Source: EX4572-165 sp964581795 (GTDB lineage: Archaea > Thermoplasmatota > E2 > DHVEG-1). From it: DNA of 29,936 bases. The translations under genes and the position numbers were made by a program. The notes beneath the pieces are model-generated. The model was not told where the DNA came from. It was given only the letters and a program-made list of their open reading frames with translations, and did no database searches. Shown here in pieces: positions 14,694-22,984 of the stretch (positions are counted from its first letter, which is position 1; every line of letters begins with the position of its first letter). Location of the stretch: NCBI GenBank assembly GCA_964581795.1, contig CAZOPW010000021.1, forward strand, positions 1 to 29,936. Direction: 5' to 3'.

Positions 14694-15644
14694 TTACCCA
14701 CCTTGGCGTTTCACACCAATCGTTGTTTTTAACGTTTGAAATCCTTCTTTTTCAATAGCATTAGCTACTTCATCCTGTAGTTTTCTACCCGGAGTTAAGG
14801 CAAGCATGTTACCACCAAGACCTCCTCCAGTCAGTTTCGCTCCAAAAGCACCATAATCCCGAGCAAGTTTAACCAGAAAATCAAGTTCTTTAGAAGAAAC
14901 CTCAATTTGTTGTAACAATTTATGGTTTTCATTCATCAATTTTCCTATTTCATGAAGATCCTCATCAATGAATGCTTGTTTCGCTAAATACGCAATATTT
15001 TCAGCTCGTTTGAAAATCTCACCATATTTTTCAGATTGTTGTTCTTTTCGTTCTCTTACCCCAGCAACCGCAGCCGTTGTATCAGCAACTTTTCCAGTAT
15101 TTCCCATTACAATTTCAACAGGATTTGGTAAATCAATCCGTTCCATCACTGGCGATTCCTTTTTTTCAAACCAAATTAAACCACCAAACGTTGATGCAGT
15201 GTTATCAATACCAGATGGAGTTCCATGATAGCCTTTCTCTCCTTCATATGCAACCTTATTGATTTCTTCATCTGATAAATCCAATTGATAGAAATCAGAT
15301 AATGCTCGAGCCATAGCAACGCATGACGCAGCACTTGCTCCAATACCACTTGCTGCATACAATGTACCAGCAAGTTCTACCTCAACGCCACCTTTCATTG
15401 AAAAATCAAGATTCATTTCATCAATAATACGTTGAACAGAATCTTTTTGCTGCTCCTTTTTATCCTTTTTATAGCCCGGTGTTGCATTCCGATTATCAAT
15501 AAGTTCCAATCTTGGTTCATCAAAGGGATGTGCTTTTGCTACCGTGTATTTTCCAATCGCGGACACGATTGCTGGAATGCCATAGACGACGAAGTGTTCA
15601 TTGAATAAAATAGCCTTTCCAAAACCTATACCCTCTCCGTTCAT
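14694..15644 (-). CDS. mvk: Mevalonate kinase (GHMP kinase family), 316 aa
   Basis: This is an archaeal-length mevalonate kinase. The three GHMP motifs are seen: an N-terminal GFGKAILFNEHFVVYG (residues 7-22), the ATP loop YAASGIGASAAS (96-107) and the C-terminal AKLTGGGLGGN (269-279). D147 in SGIDNTAS is the candidate catalytic base. It phosphorylates mevalonate to mevalonate 5-phosphate, the first step of the part of the pathway encoded here. GTGAT lies just before the ATG. It is the first gene of a five-gene operon; the 81 bases upstream contain TATA-like sequence, so it probably has its own promoter rather than depending on the UPF0104 gene. Confidence 0.93.
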   Translation of the reverse strand: MNGEGIGFGKAILFNEHFVVYGIPAIVSAIGKYTVAKAHPFDEPRLELIDNRNATPGYKKDKKEQQKDSVQRIIDEMNLDFSMKGGVEVELAGTLYAASGIGASAASCVAMARALSDFYQLDLSDEEINKVAYEGEKGYHGTPSGIDNTASTFGGLIWFEKKESPVMERIDLPNPVEIVMGNTGKVADTTAAVAGVRERKEQQSEKYGEIFKRAENIAYLAKQAFIDEDLHEIGKLMNENHKLLQQIEVSSKELDFLVKLARDYGAFGAKLTGGGLGGNMLALTPGRKLQDEVANAIEKEGFQTLKTTIGVKRQGG

Positions 15645-15659
15645 GATGCATCACAAAAT

Positions 15660-15671
15660 TCTTCGAGAAGA
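15660..15671. repeat. Short inverted repeat in the leader of the mevalonate operon
   Basis: TCTTC-GA-GAAGA is a perfect 5-base inverted repeat 16 bases before the mevalonate kinase ATG, between it and AT-rich promoter-like sequence (minus-strand TATAs near 15675-15700). It could be an operator or chance symmetry. Confidence 0.3.
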
Positions 15672-15725
15672 TTTGTTTTTATCATAGTTTATTACACAAG
15701 TGAATAAGATAAAAGTATTTCAGAT

Positions 15726-16733
15726 TTATGTTTGTTCATTACGTTGCAATATTTGCTTTCTCAGCTTCCGAATCGTAGTTCCTTTTTTCCGAGCTTCACG
15801 AAGAGAAATTAAAAAACCGATAAAGCCAGTGAACAAATCAGTAAGGATGAAACCTAAAAGAGACACAACAAAAATCTTTTCACCTGGAACAGCAAATAGT
15901 GTTGAAAATATGATAACCGCTGTAAATTCTCTGGTCCCAAGACCAGCAAAAGTAATAGGAATAAATCCTGCTGCATTAGCTAAAGGAAACAGTAATATAA
16001 ATAGATGATAAGGAATTGGTAAATCTAAAGCCATGACTAAAAAATATTCTTGTGAGAAAATAATGATCCAGGTGAATACTCCGATAAACAAAGGATAAAA
16101 AAGTGCATTAACCCGGGGAAAATCCTGATAAAACGTATCAGAAAACTGATTTAGATACCTTTTTAATTTTTTTGGGATAAAATAACGAATCATGGTTTTA
16201 AAAAACCAATCACCTCGATCCTTTTTCACAAAAAAGAACAAAACCAGAAGGAAAATAATCAGCCAGCCAGCAGCGATTATAGTTAATTCCGGATATTTAC
16301 TTATCACCAAAAAGGCGCCAAGTAAAATCATCACATACAATGAAGAGGTGTGAACAATAGTTTCAATAGTGGAATTCACGAATAATTTCCCATAAGGTTC
16401 ACCTGAATATTCTTTCAAATGCGGAATCCGCATTAATTGACCGATGTATCCAGGAGTGATGCTTCCATAAAAATATCCGATTAAAAAAATGTTCATCGAA
16501 ACCCAATATGGAACCATAATTTTTTGTTCCTGTAAGATGAGTTTCCACGCGTAATTTCGAATGAGAAGACGAGGAATCGTAAATGGCAGAATTAGAAGGA
16601 TATAAAGTGGATGAATGGAAAAGAAAGCTTCTTTGATTTTTGTGATATCAAGTTGATAAATCGTATACACAAAAAGAACTAAACCAATAATAGGAAGTAA
16701 TTTTTTTACCAACGTGAATGTTTTCTTTGCCAC
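15726..16733 (-). CDS. UPF0104 / LPG-synthase-TM-like membrane protein, 335 aa
   Basis: An integral membrane protein with about eight hydrophobic segments. Family markers are YFYGSITPGYIGQLMR (about residues 88-103) and FAGLGTREF near residue 265, both shared with the second copy at 25232-26212. The family (lysylphosphatidylglycerol synthetase membrane domain, UPF0104) includes AglD-neighbourhood and flippase-like proteins of archaea and the membrane half of bacterial MprF; no catalytic domain is attached here. The start is GTG 16733 with CAGGAT upstream; the ATG two bases earlier is out of frame. It follows a phosphodiesterase-superfamily gene by 64 bases on the same strand, suggesting cell-envelope lipid or glycan work. 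Exact function unknown. Confidence 0.82.
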   Translation of the reverse strand: MAKKTFTLVKKLLPIIGLVLFVYTIYQLDITKIKEAFFSIHPLYILLILPFTIPRLLIRNYAWKLILQEQKIMVPYWVSMNIFLIGYFYGSITPGYIGQLMRIPHLKEYSGEPYGKLFVNSTIETIVHTSSLYVMILLGAFLVISKYPELTIIAAGWLIIFLLVLFFFVKKDRGDWFFKTMIRYFIPKKLKRYLNQFSDTFYQDFPRVNALFYPLFIGVFTWIIIFSQEYFLVMALDLPIPYHLFILLFPLANAAGFIPITFAGLGTREFTAVIIFSTLFAVPGEKIFVVSLLGFILTDLFTGFIGFLISLREARKKGTTIRKLRKQILQRNEQT

Positions 16734-16797
16734 ATGTATCCTGCCTGTTCAAGTTAAGTAAAGAATGGATTTTTGATTAATACAACGTTTGAAACAT

Positions 16798-18417
16798 TTA
16801 AGATTTTATGTTTTCTTTTTTCAACTTTTGAATCGCTTGTAATTCTTTTATTTTAAGTAAAGATTTTTTCTTTTGTGCCTTCTTTATTTTTAATGGTTTT
16901 TTGAAAGCATCTTGGATAACATTTCCATCAAAATCTAGTGATAGAGCAACATTCATCATTGCTAATATAGTTGGAACAATATCAACAATGGAAGCATTTA
17001 CTTGTGTGTTTTCCTTAATGTTTTTTCCATGCATAAATAAGATACCATGCGGTCGATGATCGCCCATCCAATCGTAAAATCCTGGTGGGGAAATCGTTGA
17101 TAATTTCTGCTTCGAAGATTGGAAGATTTCTTTGAAGCCTTCTGGTGGCTGTAAGAGTTCTTGAGCACCATACTCTTCTTTTAAATCAAAAATAACATCT
17201 AAAGGATCATTAACAGCATTTTTACCATAAATTTCTTCTTTGGTGTAAATGTTTTTTACAATACGTTTCCCTGTTTCAGGATCAGTAACATGTTTTAAGA
17301 AATTAATGAGTTCATCACGAACTTTATCATATTCCTCTGGTTCAACCACGCCATGTTCATACTTCCCTTTCAGATTTATTCTAATTCCACGGGAACAAAC
17401 AGAATGATACATTGCCTTTGTATGTGCATAATCAATATTACTTTGTGAACTACCGGATAGAATCAATTTTCGACCCAGTTCAGATCGAACAATTTTTTGT
17501 AAAGGAATAAGACGAAAAACTAAATGACTAAACCGGTCGAAAAACAAAGCTAAAAGCGTGTTAAAATTATGAGTTGGATCAGCAGTTGTTTTTAGATATC
17601 CTTCATTATACAACGCATTGTTTACGTAAAAATATTTTTTTGGTTTCCCAAATCCATGATCTGAAACGATAATAAAAGTTGCATCAGGAAACTGTTCCAT
17701 CATTTCTCCTATGTATCTATCTGCTTTTTGAAAACAAGAGAGAATCAATTCTTTCTTATTCCATAATAAATGTTGAGCATCATCTGTTCCACGAAACACA
17801 AGCATCGTGAAATCCCAATCATCCATTTTCATCAGATTCATCGTAACCTGAGCATGTGAGCTAGTAATCTTATTGATTTGATCAGCAAGTTTTTCAGGAG
17901 CATATTTCGCAGTGAGATTTTTAGGGATGTCATCAACAGCGACCTGTTCTAAAGCATAATATCCTATTTTATCTGGGACTAATGCTTTTTTCAATTCTTT
18001 TGGATACGTGTAATTTGAATTAGGCGACGGTGTGAGTAATCCAGTGATCATCACTCCATTGATTTTTTCAGGGGGAAACGTACCAGGTACATTAACGATA
18101 ATACTTTTTTTTGCTTCATCTGTAAGCATTTTCCAAATTGCTGGTGCCTTTCTATCTCGAGAATTTACAATATTTTTAGTACATGTATCAGTTCGAAAAA
18201 AATCATAAATACCATGTTTCCCTGGTTGAACCCCAGTCACCATTGACACCCAGGCTGGAGCACTATAATATGGAGTAGTGGATCGAAGTTTTCCATAAAC
18301 TCCTTCTTTCATCATTTTTTCAAGGGAGGGTAATGCTCCTTGTTTTACCCAAGGGATTATTAAATCAAGTGTTCCACCATCTAAGCCAATGAGAACAACT
18401 TTTTTATTAGATGTCAT
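16798..18417 (-). CDS. Alkaline-phosphatase-superfamily phosphodiesterase/pyrophosphatase, 539 aa
   Basis: The nucleotide pyrophosphatase/phosphodiesterase fold is recognised from its metal sites: D13 in IGLDGGT, the nucleophile region TTPYYSAPAWVSMVTG (S52 the likely nucleophile), GVQPGKHGIYDF, the RGTDDAQHLLW Asp/His pair near residue 207, and IVSDHGFGK (Asp/His) near residue 252; a late HRPHGILF supplies another His. Archaeal relatives of this class act on lipid- or nucleotide-linked phosphates, and the substrate here is unknown. No signal peptide is visible, so it may act inside the cell. The last 45 residues are very Lys-rich (KKAQKKKSLLKIK). The ATG has GGTGA seven bases upstream and a TATA at 18454-18465. 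It probably forms a unit with the following UPF0104 gene. Confidence 0.82.
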   Translation of the reverse strand: MTSNKKVVLIGLDGGTLDLIIPWVKQGALPSLEKMMKEGVYGKLRSTTPYYSAPAWVSMVTGVQPGKHGIYDFFRTDTCTKNIVNSRDRKAPAIWKMLTDEAKKSIIVNVPGTFPPEKINGVMITGLLTPSPNSNYTYPKELKKALVPDKIGYYALEQVAVDDIPKNLTAKYAPEKLADQINKITSSHAQVTMNLMKMDDWDFTMLVFRGTDDAQHLLWNKKELILSCFQKADRYIGEMMEQFPDATFIIVSDHGFGKPKKYFYVNNALYNEGYLKTTADPTHNFNTLLALFFDRFSHLVFRLIPLQKIVRSELGRKLILSGSSQSNIDYAHTKAMYHSVCSRGIRINLKGKYEHGVVEPEEYDKVRDELINFLKHVTDPETGKRIVKNIYTKEEIYGKNAVNDPLDVIFDLKEEYGAQELLQPPEGFKEIFQSSKQKLSTISPPGFYDWMGDHRPHGILFMHGKNIKENTQVNASIVDIVPTILAMMNVALSLDFDGNVIQDAFKKPLKIKKAQKKKSLLKIKELQAIQKLKKENIKS

Positions 18418-18453
18418 CGATGTTTCACCACTTTGGTAGGGGAAGTATGATAA

Positions 18454-18465
18454 GATAATATAAAG
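18454..18465 (-). promoter_or_regulatory. TATA box for the phosphodiesterase gene
   Basis: On the minus strand CTTTATATTATC predicts transcription from about 18434, giving a short leader with a GGTGA ribosome site before the ATG at 18417. The rest of 18466-18600 is AT-rich with no other signal that I recognise. Confidence 0.45.
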
Positions 18466-18632
18466 TCTTTATTTTTGGCAAGAGAGAAAAATCAAAAATA
18501 GCTGATTCTCTTTTAGTGATAAAAATGTCAATGTAAGTGATATTTTTTTTATACATCATCGGTTTCACCTTATTTAAATAAAAAAAGTAATTGATTTAAT
18601 TTGGCAGGTAAAAATATTAATAAGGTATAACG

Positions 18633-18649
18633 AGTTATTTATTATAACT
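18633..18649. promoter_or_regulatory. Palindrome in the promoter of the M28-like gene
   Basis: AGTTAT-TTATT-ATAACT is a perfect 6-base inverted repeat with a 5-base centre, 23 bases before the TTG start of the M28-like gene. TATA-like sequence AAAATATTAATA lies just upstream (18611-18622). The palindrome would cover the transcription start, a usual operator position in archaea. Confidence 0.4.
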
Positions 18650-18671
18650 TTTATTAAAAAAGGGGATTCAT

Positions 18672-20360
18672 TTGTACAGTAAAAACAACAGGGCCTTCGA
18701 AAAAATCATTAAGATCTGTTTTATATCTTTTCTAACCTTTTCTCTTCTTTCTACACCATTAAGCTCCATTTCTGTTAAGAATACCGAATTTGAAGATTTA
18801 GATACAACAATAATTAATCAAAAAAATGTATCTTCAAAAAAAAACGGATTAGACCAAAAATTCATCTATAATCTAACATATGCATTAAGCCAGATTGTTT
18901 TTACAGAGTATGATCATGAAAATGAGATTCCAAAAGGAAGATTCTTTGGATCAAAAGGAGAGCGAAAAGCTGCGGAATTACTCGCGGAAAATATGACAAA
19001 GATTGGTTTATACGTCACTAAGGAAAAATTAGAACCTATCAAAAGTCTTTCTGAGTATCCATTAACCCGATTATTAGAAGTAAAAGATTATAAGATTTCT
19101 GTTAATGGTAAAGAAATTGAATGTTTCATTGCTCCATCATGGGAACATCCACAAGCAAAAGAGCAAGATCTCACCAAGGAAATAGAAGAGAATCAACTAC
19201 AAATTAAGCGATTGCCTTCTCATCCTTTAATTTATAATCCTAAGCTAGCTCAAGAAAGTGAAGATTTCGTTTTCATCACCCAAGATCAATGGAATGATCC
19301 CAACGTGAAATTGCCCAGGATAGACTGGTTAAAACCATTCCTTCACCCCTTAAAATTTTATATGCTGTTTCACGTCACAAGCTTATACAAAATCAGAGAT
19401 GAAACGAGGTTTTTTGCAAAACACTATCCAAACTGTAAAGGATACATCCTTTATGATTTCAATGATCATTGTTACGATATGATCTTTTTTGATTCCCCTT
19501 ATAAAAATTATCTTCCAACTCTTTTCATCAATGGATCACTTGGAAAAAAAATATGGGAAAATCCAGATGATTACACTATGGATCTCTATCTCGATCAGTT
19601 TTATAATGAGTCAGTTGAAAGTTATAATGTAATCGGTCAGATCAATGGAACAGATACTACAAAAACAATTATCCTTTCATCATTATATGATTGCTGGTGG
19701 AATCAAGGAACGGCTGATTCAGCTATCGGCATGGGTATTGTCATTGCTGTTGCAAAATATTTTAAAGAATACAATATACAACCAAAATATACCTTGAAAT
19801 TTATTGCTTTTTCTGGAGAAGAATGTGATTTACGAGGTGCAAAATACTATGAAGCAGTTCATAAAGATGAAGATGTTATTTGCATTATTGACCTTAATCA
19901 AGTAGGATTCACTCAGGAATTTCCACCTTTGACATTTGATATTGTTTCAAATAAAATACAATTTTTAAATGATTTGTATTCCATAGCAATAGAAAGCAAT
20001 TATTATGAAAGAACAGGCAATGAAACGAAAGTAAGCAAAGTATACATGAATAGTATTCCTAGTAATCCTGTTCCATTCAGTGTAAACCGGCCAAGATGTA
20101 AATGTGTATCATTTTTCAAGGATGGAGGATGGATTTTACATCACAGAAATGGACATAACTATACCAAAGGAGATGTGATGAAATATTACAATTTCACGGA
20201 TGTTCAGGTCACTAGTGAACTCGTACTAAATATAACAAAATTTGTTGCATTAGATGAATCATTTTTTGAACAAAACAACGAATGTAAATTCATGAATTCT
20301 TTTGATGTTATTCGTTATCTTACATCTCTAATGAAAATTGGACCGAGAAACGCTAAGTAA
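18672..20360 (+). CDS. Secreted M28-family peptidase homologue with altered metal ligands, 562 aa
   Basis: Translation starts at TTG 18672, six bases after AGGGG; no ATG is nearby, and the start gives a proper signal peptide (KIIKICFISFLTFSLLS). Residues about 125-320 resemble the PA-like insert seen in such peptidases, and about 320-540 the M28 di-zinc fold. By eye, the bridging Asp (D349 in TADSAIG), the Glu pair (E383/E384 in SGEECDLRG) and the late His (H490/H491) are present. The first ligand position, normally His in 'HYD', is L338 (SSLYD), and the Asp of 'NLDM' is N409 (IDLNQVG). The protein may therefore be inactive or bind metal differently. Its 3' end overlaps the convergent DUF3604 gene by 46 bases. 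Confidence 0.8.
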   Translation: MYSKNNRAFEKIIKICFISFLTFSLLSTPLSSISVKNTEFEDLDTTIINQKNVSSKKNGLDQKFIYNLTYALSQIVFTEYDHENEIPKGRFFGSKGERKAAELLAENMTKIGLYVTKEKLEPIKSLSEYPLTRLLEVKDYKISVNGKEIECFIAPSWEHPQAKEQDLTKEIEENQLQIKRLPSHPLIYNPKLAQESEDFVFITQDQWNDPNVKLPRIDWLKPFLHPLKFYMLFHVTSLYKIRDETRFFAKHYPNCKGYILYDFNDHCYDMIFFDSPYKNYLPTLFINGSLGKKIWENPDDYTMDLYLDQFYNESVESYNVIGQINGTDTTKTIILSSLYDCWWNQGTADSAIGMGIVIAVAKYFKEYNIQPKYTLKFIAFSGEECDLRGAKYYEAVHKDEDVICIIDLNQVGFTQEFPPLTFDIVSNKIQFLNDLYSIAIESNYYERTGNETKVSKVYMNSIPSNPVPFSVNRPRCKCVSFFKDGGWILHHRNGHNYTKGDVMKYYNFTDVQVTSELVLNITKFVALDESFFEQNNECKFMNSFDVIRYLTSLMKIGPRNAK

Positions 20361-22030
20361 TCATTTGTTTTGCCTACAGAGTTTTCGTTTAAGAGATATT
20401 GCCCTTTTTGTCTTATTACTATATAATAAAAATCATTTGGTTGCACATCTTTATCTTCTACATGAGTTACTGCAACATGAGACTGTGGCTGGTCATGGGC
20501 AATTATTTTACACCAAGGTTTTCCCTTCTCTGAATCTTTTTTAATAACCCAAATATCCTCTATTGGATAATCTAATTCATCAGGTGAATATGCATGAGGT
20601 GCCATTTCCTTTCCAGCTGAATCAGTTCCAGGGAAGGTTGACATCGCTGAGATAGTTATGTTTAAAGGTAATGTGCAATTAATCCATTGACCAAACCCAT
20701 GTTGTTTATCAAAGGTAGCCTGGGCTCTCATTTTCAAAAGTTGTGTTCCATACGTAAATCCATTAGCAATTGAATCCCACAGTTCAGATCGAGTGTTATG
20801 AACTGCATATATTCCAATAATTCCTGCAGGGTTTGGATGACTTCGAGAAATCCGAGATTTCATCGAAGCACTCGCTGGTCGATCAGTTGCATGATTATCA
20901 CTACTTGCAATCATCACAAATGGTCTTTTAACGTTAAGTTCACTCCATTCCCACAACGCATTTTCAACCCAGTACGTTGGTTCATCCAAACAATTACCTG
21001 GACTATACCTCCATGTAAGTGGAATACCTGAATACTTTCCAATTGATTGCCCCCATTTACTATAGACTTCTGCACCAGTTAGTACAGTTGATTCTGAATT
21101 CGCAATCACCTTTTGTGCTAAATATGTCCAGTTTACGGTGTATGCTCCCCAAAACCCAAAGGTAGCTAAGGGATGATGCGGGAACGCGATATTGAGATTT
21201 CCTTTGTCATTTTCTTGATTCATTTTGTCTAATACTTCATGCCATGTTGGACAATCCCCTCCAGAGTATTCTGGAGCGCCTTCATAGACATCTTTATAAT
21301 AAAAATTGACGTGGCTAATATCCTCATGGCCGTTACTACTCCATGGTAAACCCCCTTTATACCACGGACCCGGAGAATATTCAAATCCAAGAAATGTTGA
21401 GAACGTTCCGGGTTGATTATATTCTATTGCTTTTTGTTTTATAATATCCCATTCGTTATAATCTGTTAGTTTATAGCGAAGATATTGTATCAGGCTTCTG
21501 GTAAACATCCACAATGGTTGCGGAGGCGTGTGATCTAAATCATTTACTATTTCTGCATGATCAGTAAGGCAAGCAAAATCCACATAATTATCATCAATAG
21601 CATTTTGATATAGTGTATCAACTGGGTTATAACCATCAGATAACTCACTGTGAAAATGGATATCTCCAAAATATAATCGATGTAATTTCAATTGTATTGA
21701 ATCACTAGCAGTTCCATTTGAATATTCAGCATACACACTTAGTTTAACATATTGCTGTTGAAGTGGTGTTGGCTCCGGATCAAAAATCACAGGGTTATCT
21801 TGATAAAAGCTGTAATGATTTGAATTATTTTCTATCGTCCAATACGTGTTTATTGGATCGCCTTTTATGGTACAATTTATGATATCTCCTTCATAAATAC
21901 TTGTATGATCAGGAGTGTTTATTTTTACAAACCCAGGTAATATTGATTTGTTTTCAGCTTGGGAAAATGCATTAAATGATACATTATTAGAAGTTAATAA
22001 AAAGGAAATAAAAAGAAAAGCGCAAATCAA
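20315..22030 (-). CDS. Secreted PHP-fold (DUF3604-like) metal-dependent hydrolase, 571 aa
   Basis: A PHP-type phosphoesterase signature is clear: FGDIHFHSELSDG (HxH), CLTDHAE, FLGFEYS, AFPHHPLA and ASSDNHA follow in the usual order, giving the expected His/Asp/Glu metal ligands; this ordering matches DUF3604 proteins. About 100 residues of beta-rich sequence precede it and about 120 follow. A hydrophobic N-terminus points to export. The start is uncertain: TTG 22030 lacks a ribosome site, while GGAGGG (22052-22057) is correctly spaced for a rare ATT start at 22045, which would add QQKR and complete a normal signal-peptide n-region. Substrate unknown. The tail overlaps the M28-like gene end to end. 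Confidence 0.82.
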   Translation of the reverse strand: MICAFLFISFLLTSNNVSFNAFSQAENKSILPGFVKINTPDHTSIYEGDIINCTIKGDPINTYWTIENNSNHYSFYQDNPVIFDPEPTPLQQQYVKLSVYAEYSNGTASDSIQLKLHRLYFGDIHFHSELSDGYNPVDTLYQNAIDDNYVDFACLTDHAEIVNDLDHTPPQPLWMFTRSLIQYLRYKLTDYNEWDIIKQKAIEYNQPGTFSTFLGFEYSPGPWYKGGLPWSSNGHEDISHVNFYYKDVYEGAPEYSGGDCPTWHEVLDKMNQENDKGNLNIAFPHHPLATFGFWGAYTVNWTYLAQKVIANSESTVLTGAEVYSKWGQSIGKYSGIPLTWRYSPGNCLDEPTYWVENALWEWSELNVKRPFVMIASSDNHATDRPASASMKSRISRSHPNPAGIIGIYAVHNTRSELWDSIANGFTYGTQLLKMRAQATFDKQHGFGQWINCTLPLNITISAMSTFPGTDSAGKEMAPHAYSPDELDYPIEDIWVIKKDSEKGKPWCKIIAHDQPQSHVAVTHVEDKDVQPNDFYYIVIRQKGQYLLNENSVGKTNDYLAFLGPIFIRDVR

Positions 22031-22087
22031 CCTTTTTTGCTGAATATTTAACCCTCCGAAGAATATCTAAAAAAACTAACATTATAC

Positions 22088-22099
22088 TTATTTAAATAA
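22088..22099 (-). promoter_or_regulatory. TATA box for the DUF3604-like gene
   Basis: TTATTTAAATAA is a strong, fully symmetric TATA element. Transcription would begin near 22068, just ahead of the GGAGGG ribosome site at 22052-22057. Confidence 0.5.
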
Positions 22100-22124
22100 T
22101 TTTGCGTTTATGAAATTAATTTTT

Positions 22125-22145
22125 CATTCTTTCTACAAAAGAATG
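22125..22145. repeat. Perfect 8-base hairpin between two secreted-protein genes
   Basis: CATTCTTT and AAAGAATG pair perfectly around a 5-base loop CTACA, extended by one more A-T pair outside. It lies upstream of the TATA box of the DUF3604-like gene and about 100 bases after the end of no gene on the plus strand, so it is more likely regulatory than a terminator. Confidence 0.4.
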
Positions 22146-22244
22146 AGTTTCAATGATTCATAAACAATCAACCATAGACATCTTTTCCGTAAAAGCAAGT
22201 ATTTAGTAAATGTACTCTTCACATCCTTACCAATTACTATTTTT

Positions 22245-22676
22245 TTATGGGATAAATACTAAGAAACCTAATATGATTCCGTATCCAGTGTCTGTTTCAT
22301 TTATCCCTTCATCACAGCTTACCGTCATCGAAGCTGTGAATCGCCCGAATCCAAAAAGGGTAGTAGCTAAATAACCGCTTACTTGTTCCCCTGGTTCAAG
22401 TACCGAATTATCAAAGGGTCCCCAGTCTATTCCTCTGTCATTATATACAATTAGTCCATCCATTTGTAAATTTGTAAGAGTCACATTGTGTGCAGGTGCG
22501 TTTCCTATATTTTTTATGTAAATTTGCGGTCGATCATTCATGGTAAAATAAATTGAACTTCCGAGATATATTTTAAATGCTGGTGCTGGTTCAGTTTCAA
22601 TAGATTCTGCAGTCAACAATGGTGTAAAAACAAAACTTAGCATCAAACCAATTAATATAACAGCTATTTTTTTCAT
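22245..22676 (-). CDS. Small secreted beta-sandwich (CARDB-like) protein, 143 aa
   Basis: The start is ATG 22676, six bases after a perfect GGAGG (22683-22687) and downstream of the TATA at 22709-22719; a longer reading from 22742 would start upstream of the promoter. The signal peptide is MKKIAVILIGLMLSFVFTPLL with a cleavage region TAES. The rest is beta-rich with YIKNIGNAPAHNVTLTNL and VLEPGEQVSGYL, a pattern seen in CARDB/NEW3-type adhesion-like domains of archaeal surface proteins. A single domain without a clear membrane anchor suggests a secreted or surface-bound protein of unknown partner. A hydrophobic C-terminal strand (ILGFLVFIP) closes it. Confidence 0.78.
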   Translation of the reverse strand: MKKIAVILIGLMLSFVFTPLLTAESIETEPAPAFKIYLGSSIYFTMNDRPQIYIKNIGNAPAHNVTLTNLQMDGLIVYNDRGIDWGPFDNSVLEPGEQVSGYLATTLFGFGRFTASMTVSCDEGINETDTGYGIILGFLVFIP

Positions 22677-22708
22677 ATTCTTCCTCCTTAAAATTAAATA
22701 TATTAGTG

Positions 22709-22719
22709 TTATATAAATA
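22709..22719 (-). promoter_or_regulatory. TATA box for the small secreted protein
   Basis: On the minus strand TATTTATATAAC gives an expected start near 22687, immediately at the GGAGG ribosome site, so the leader is only about a dozen bases. It fixes the gene start at ATG 22676. Confidence 0.55.
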
Positions 22720-22984
22720 CCTTTTGTAAAAAATTTTTTCAAAATTTGGTTTTAAATTTTATTAATAAACGAAATAATAGATTTAAAAAAACATTATTCA
22801 TAATTTTATTTCAAATTATATTGCATTTTCCATAAATCAAAGACTTATAATTTTTTATAAAAAAAATGAATTGAAAGATGAATAGATGGGTGAAAAGGTT
22901 TTTAATGCATTTCTAAGTTATTCTGTGAGAAAAAAACACAAGTAAAAAAATGGTATTTATCCCAAATCAAAGAGGTTATCTTAT
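22720..22984. other. AT-rich divergent intergenic stretch
   Basis: No coding frame or RNA is recognisable. It holds A/T runs, a TTATAA-TTTT-TTATAA repeat (22845-22860), and, at its right end, GAGGT (22972-22976) as ribosome site for the SDR gene. TATA-like candidates for that gene are TTTTTAATG (about 22898-22906) and TATTTAT (about 22952-22958); neither is decisive. Confidence 0.5.

Noticed and set aside
22677..22742. 22-residue N-terminal extension of the small secreted protein
   Set aside because: It overlaps the TATA box, and ATG 22676 has a perfect GGAGG and begins a normal signal peptide.
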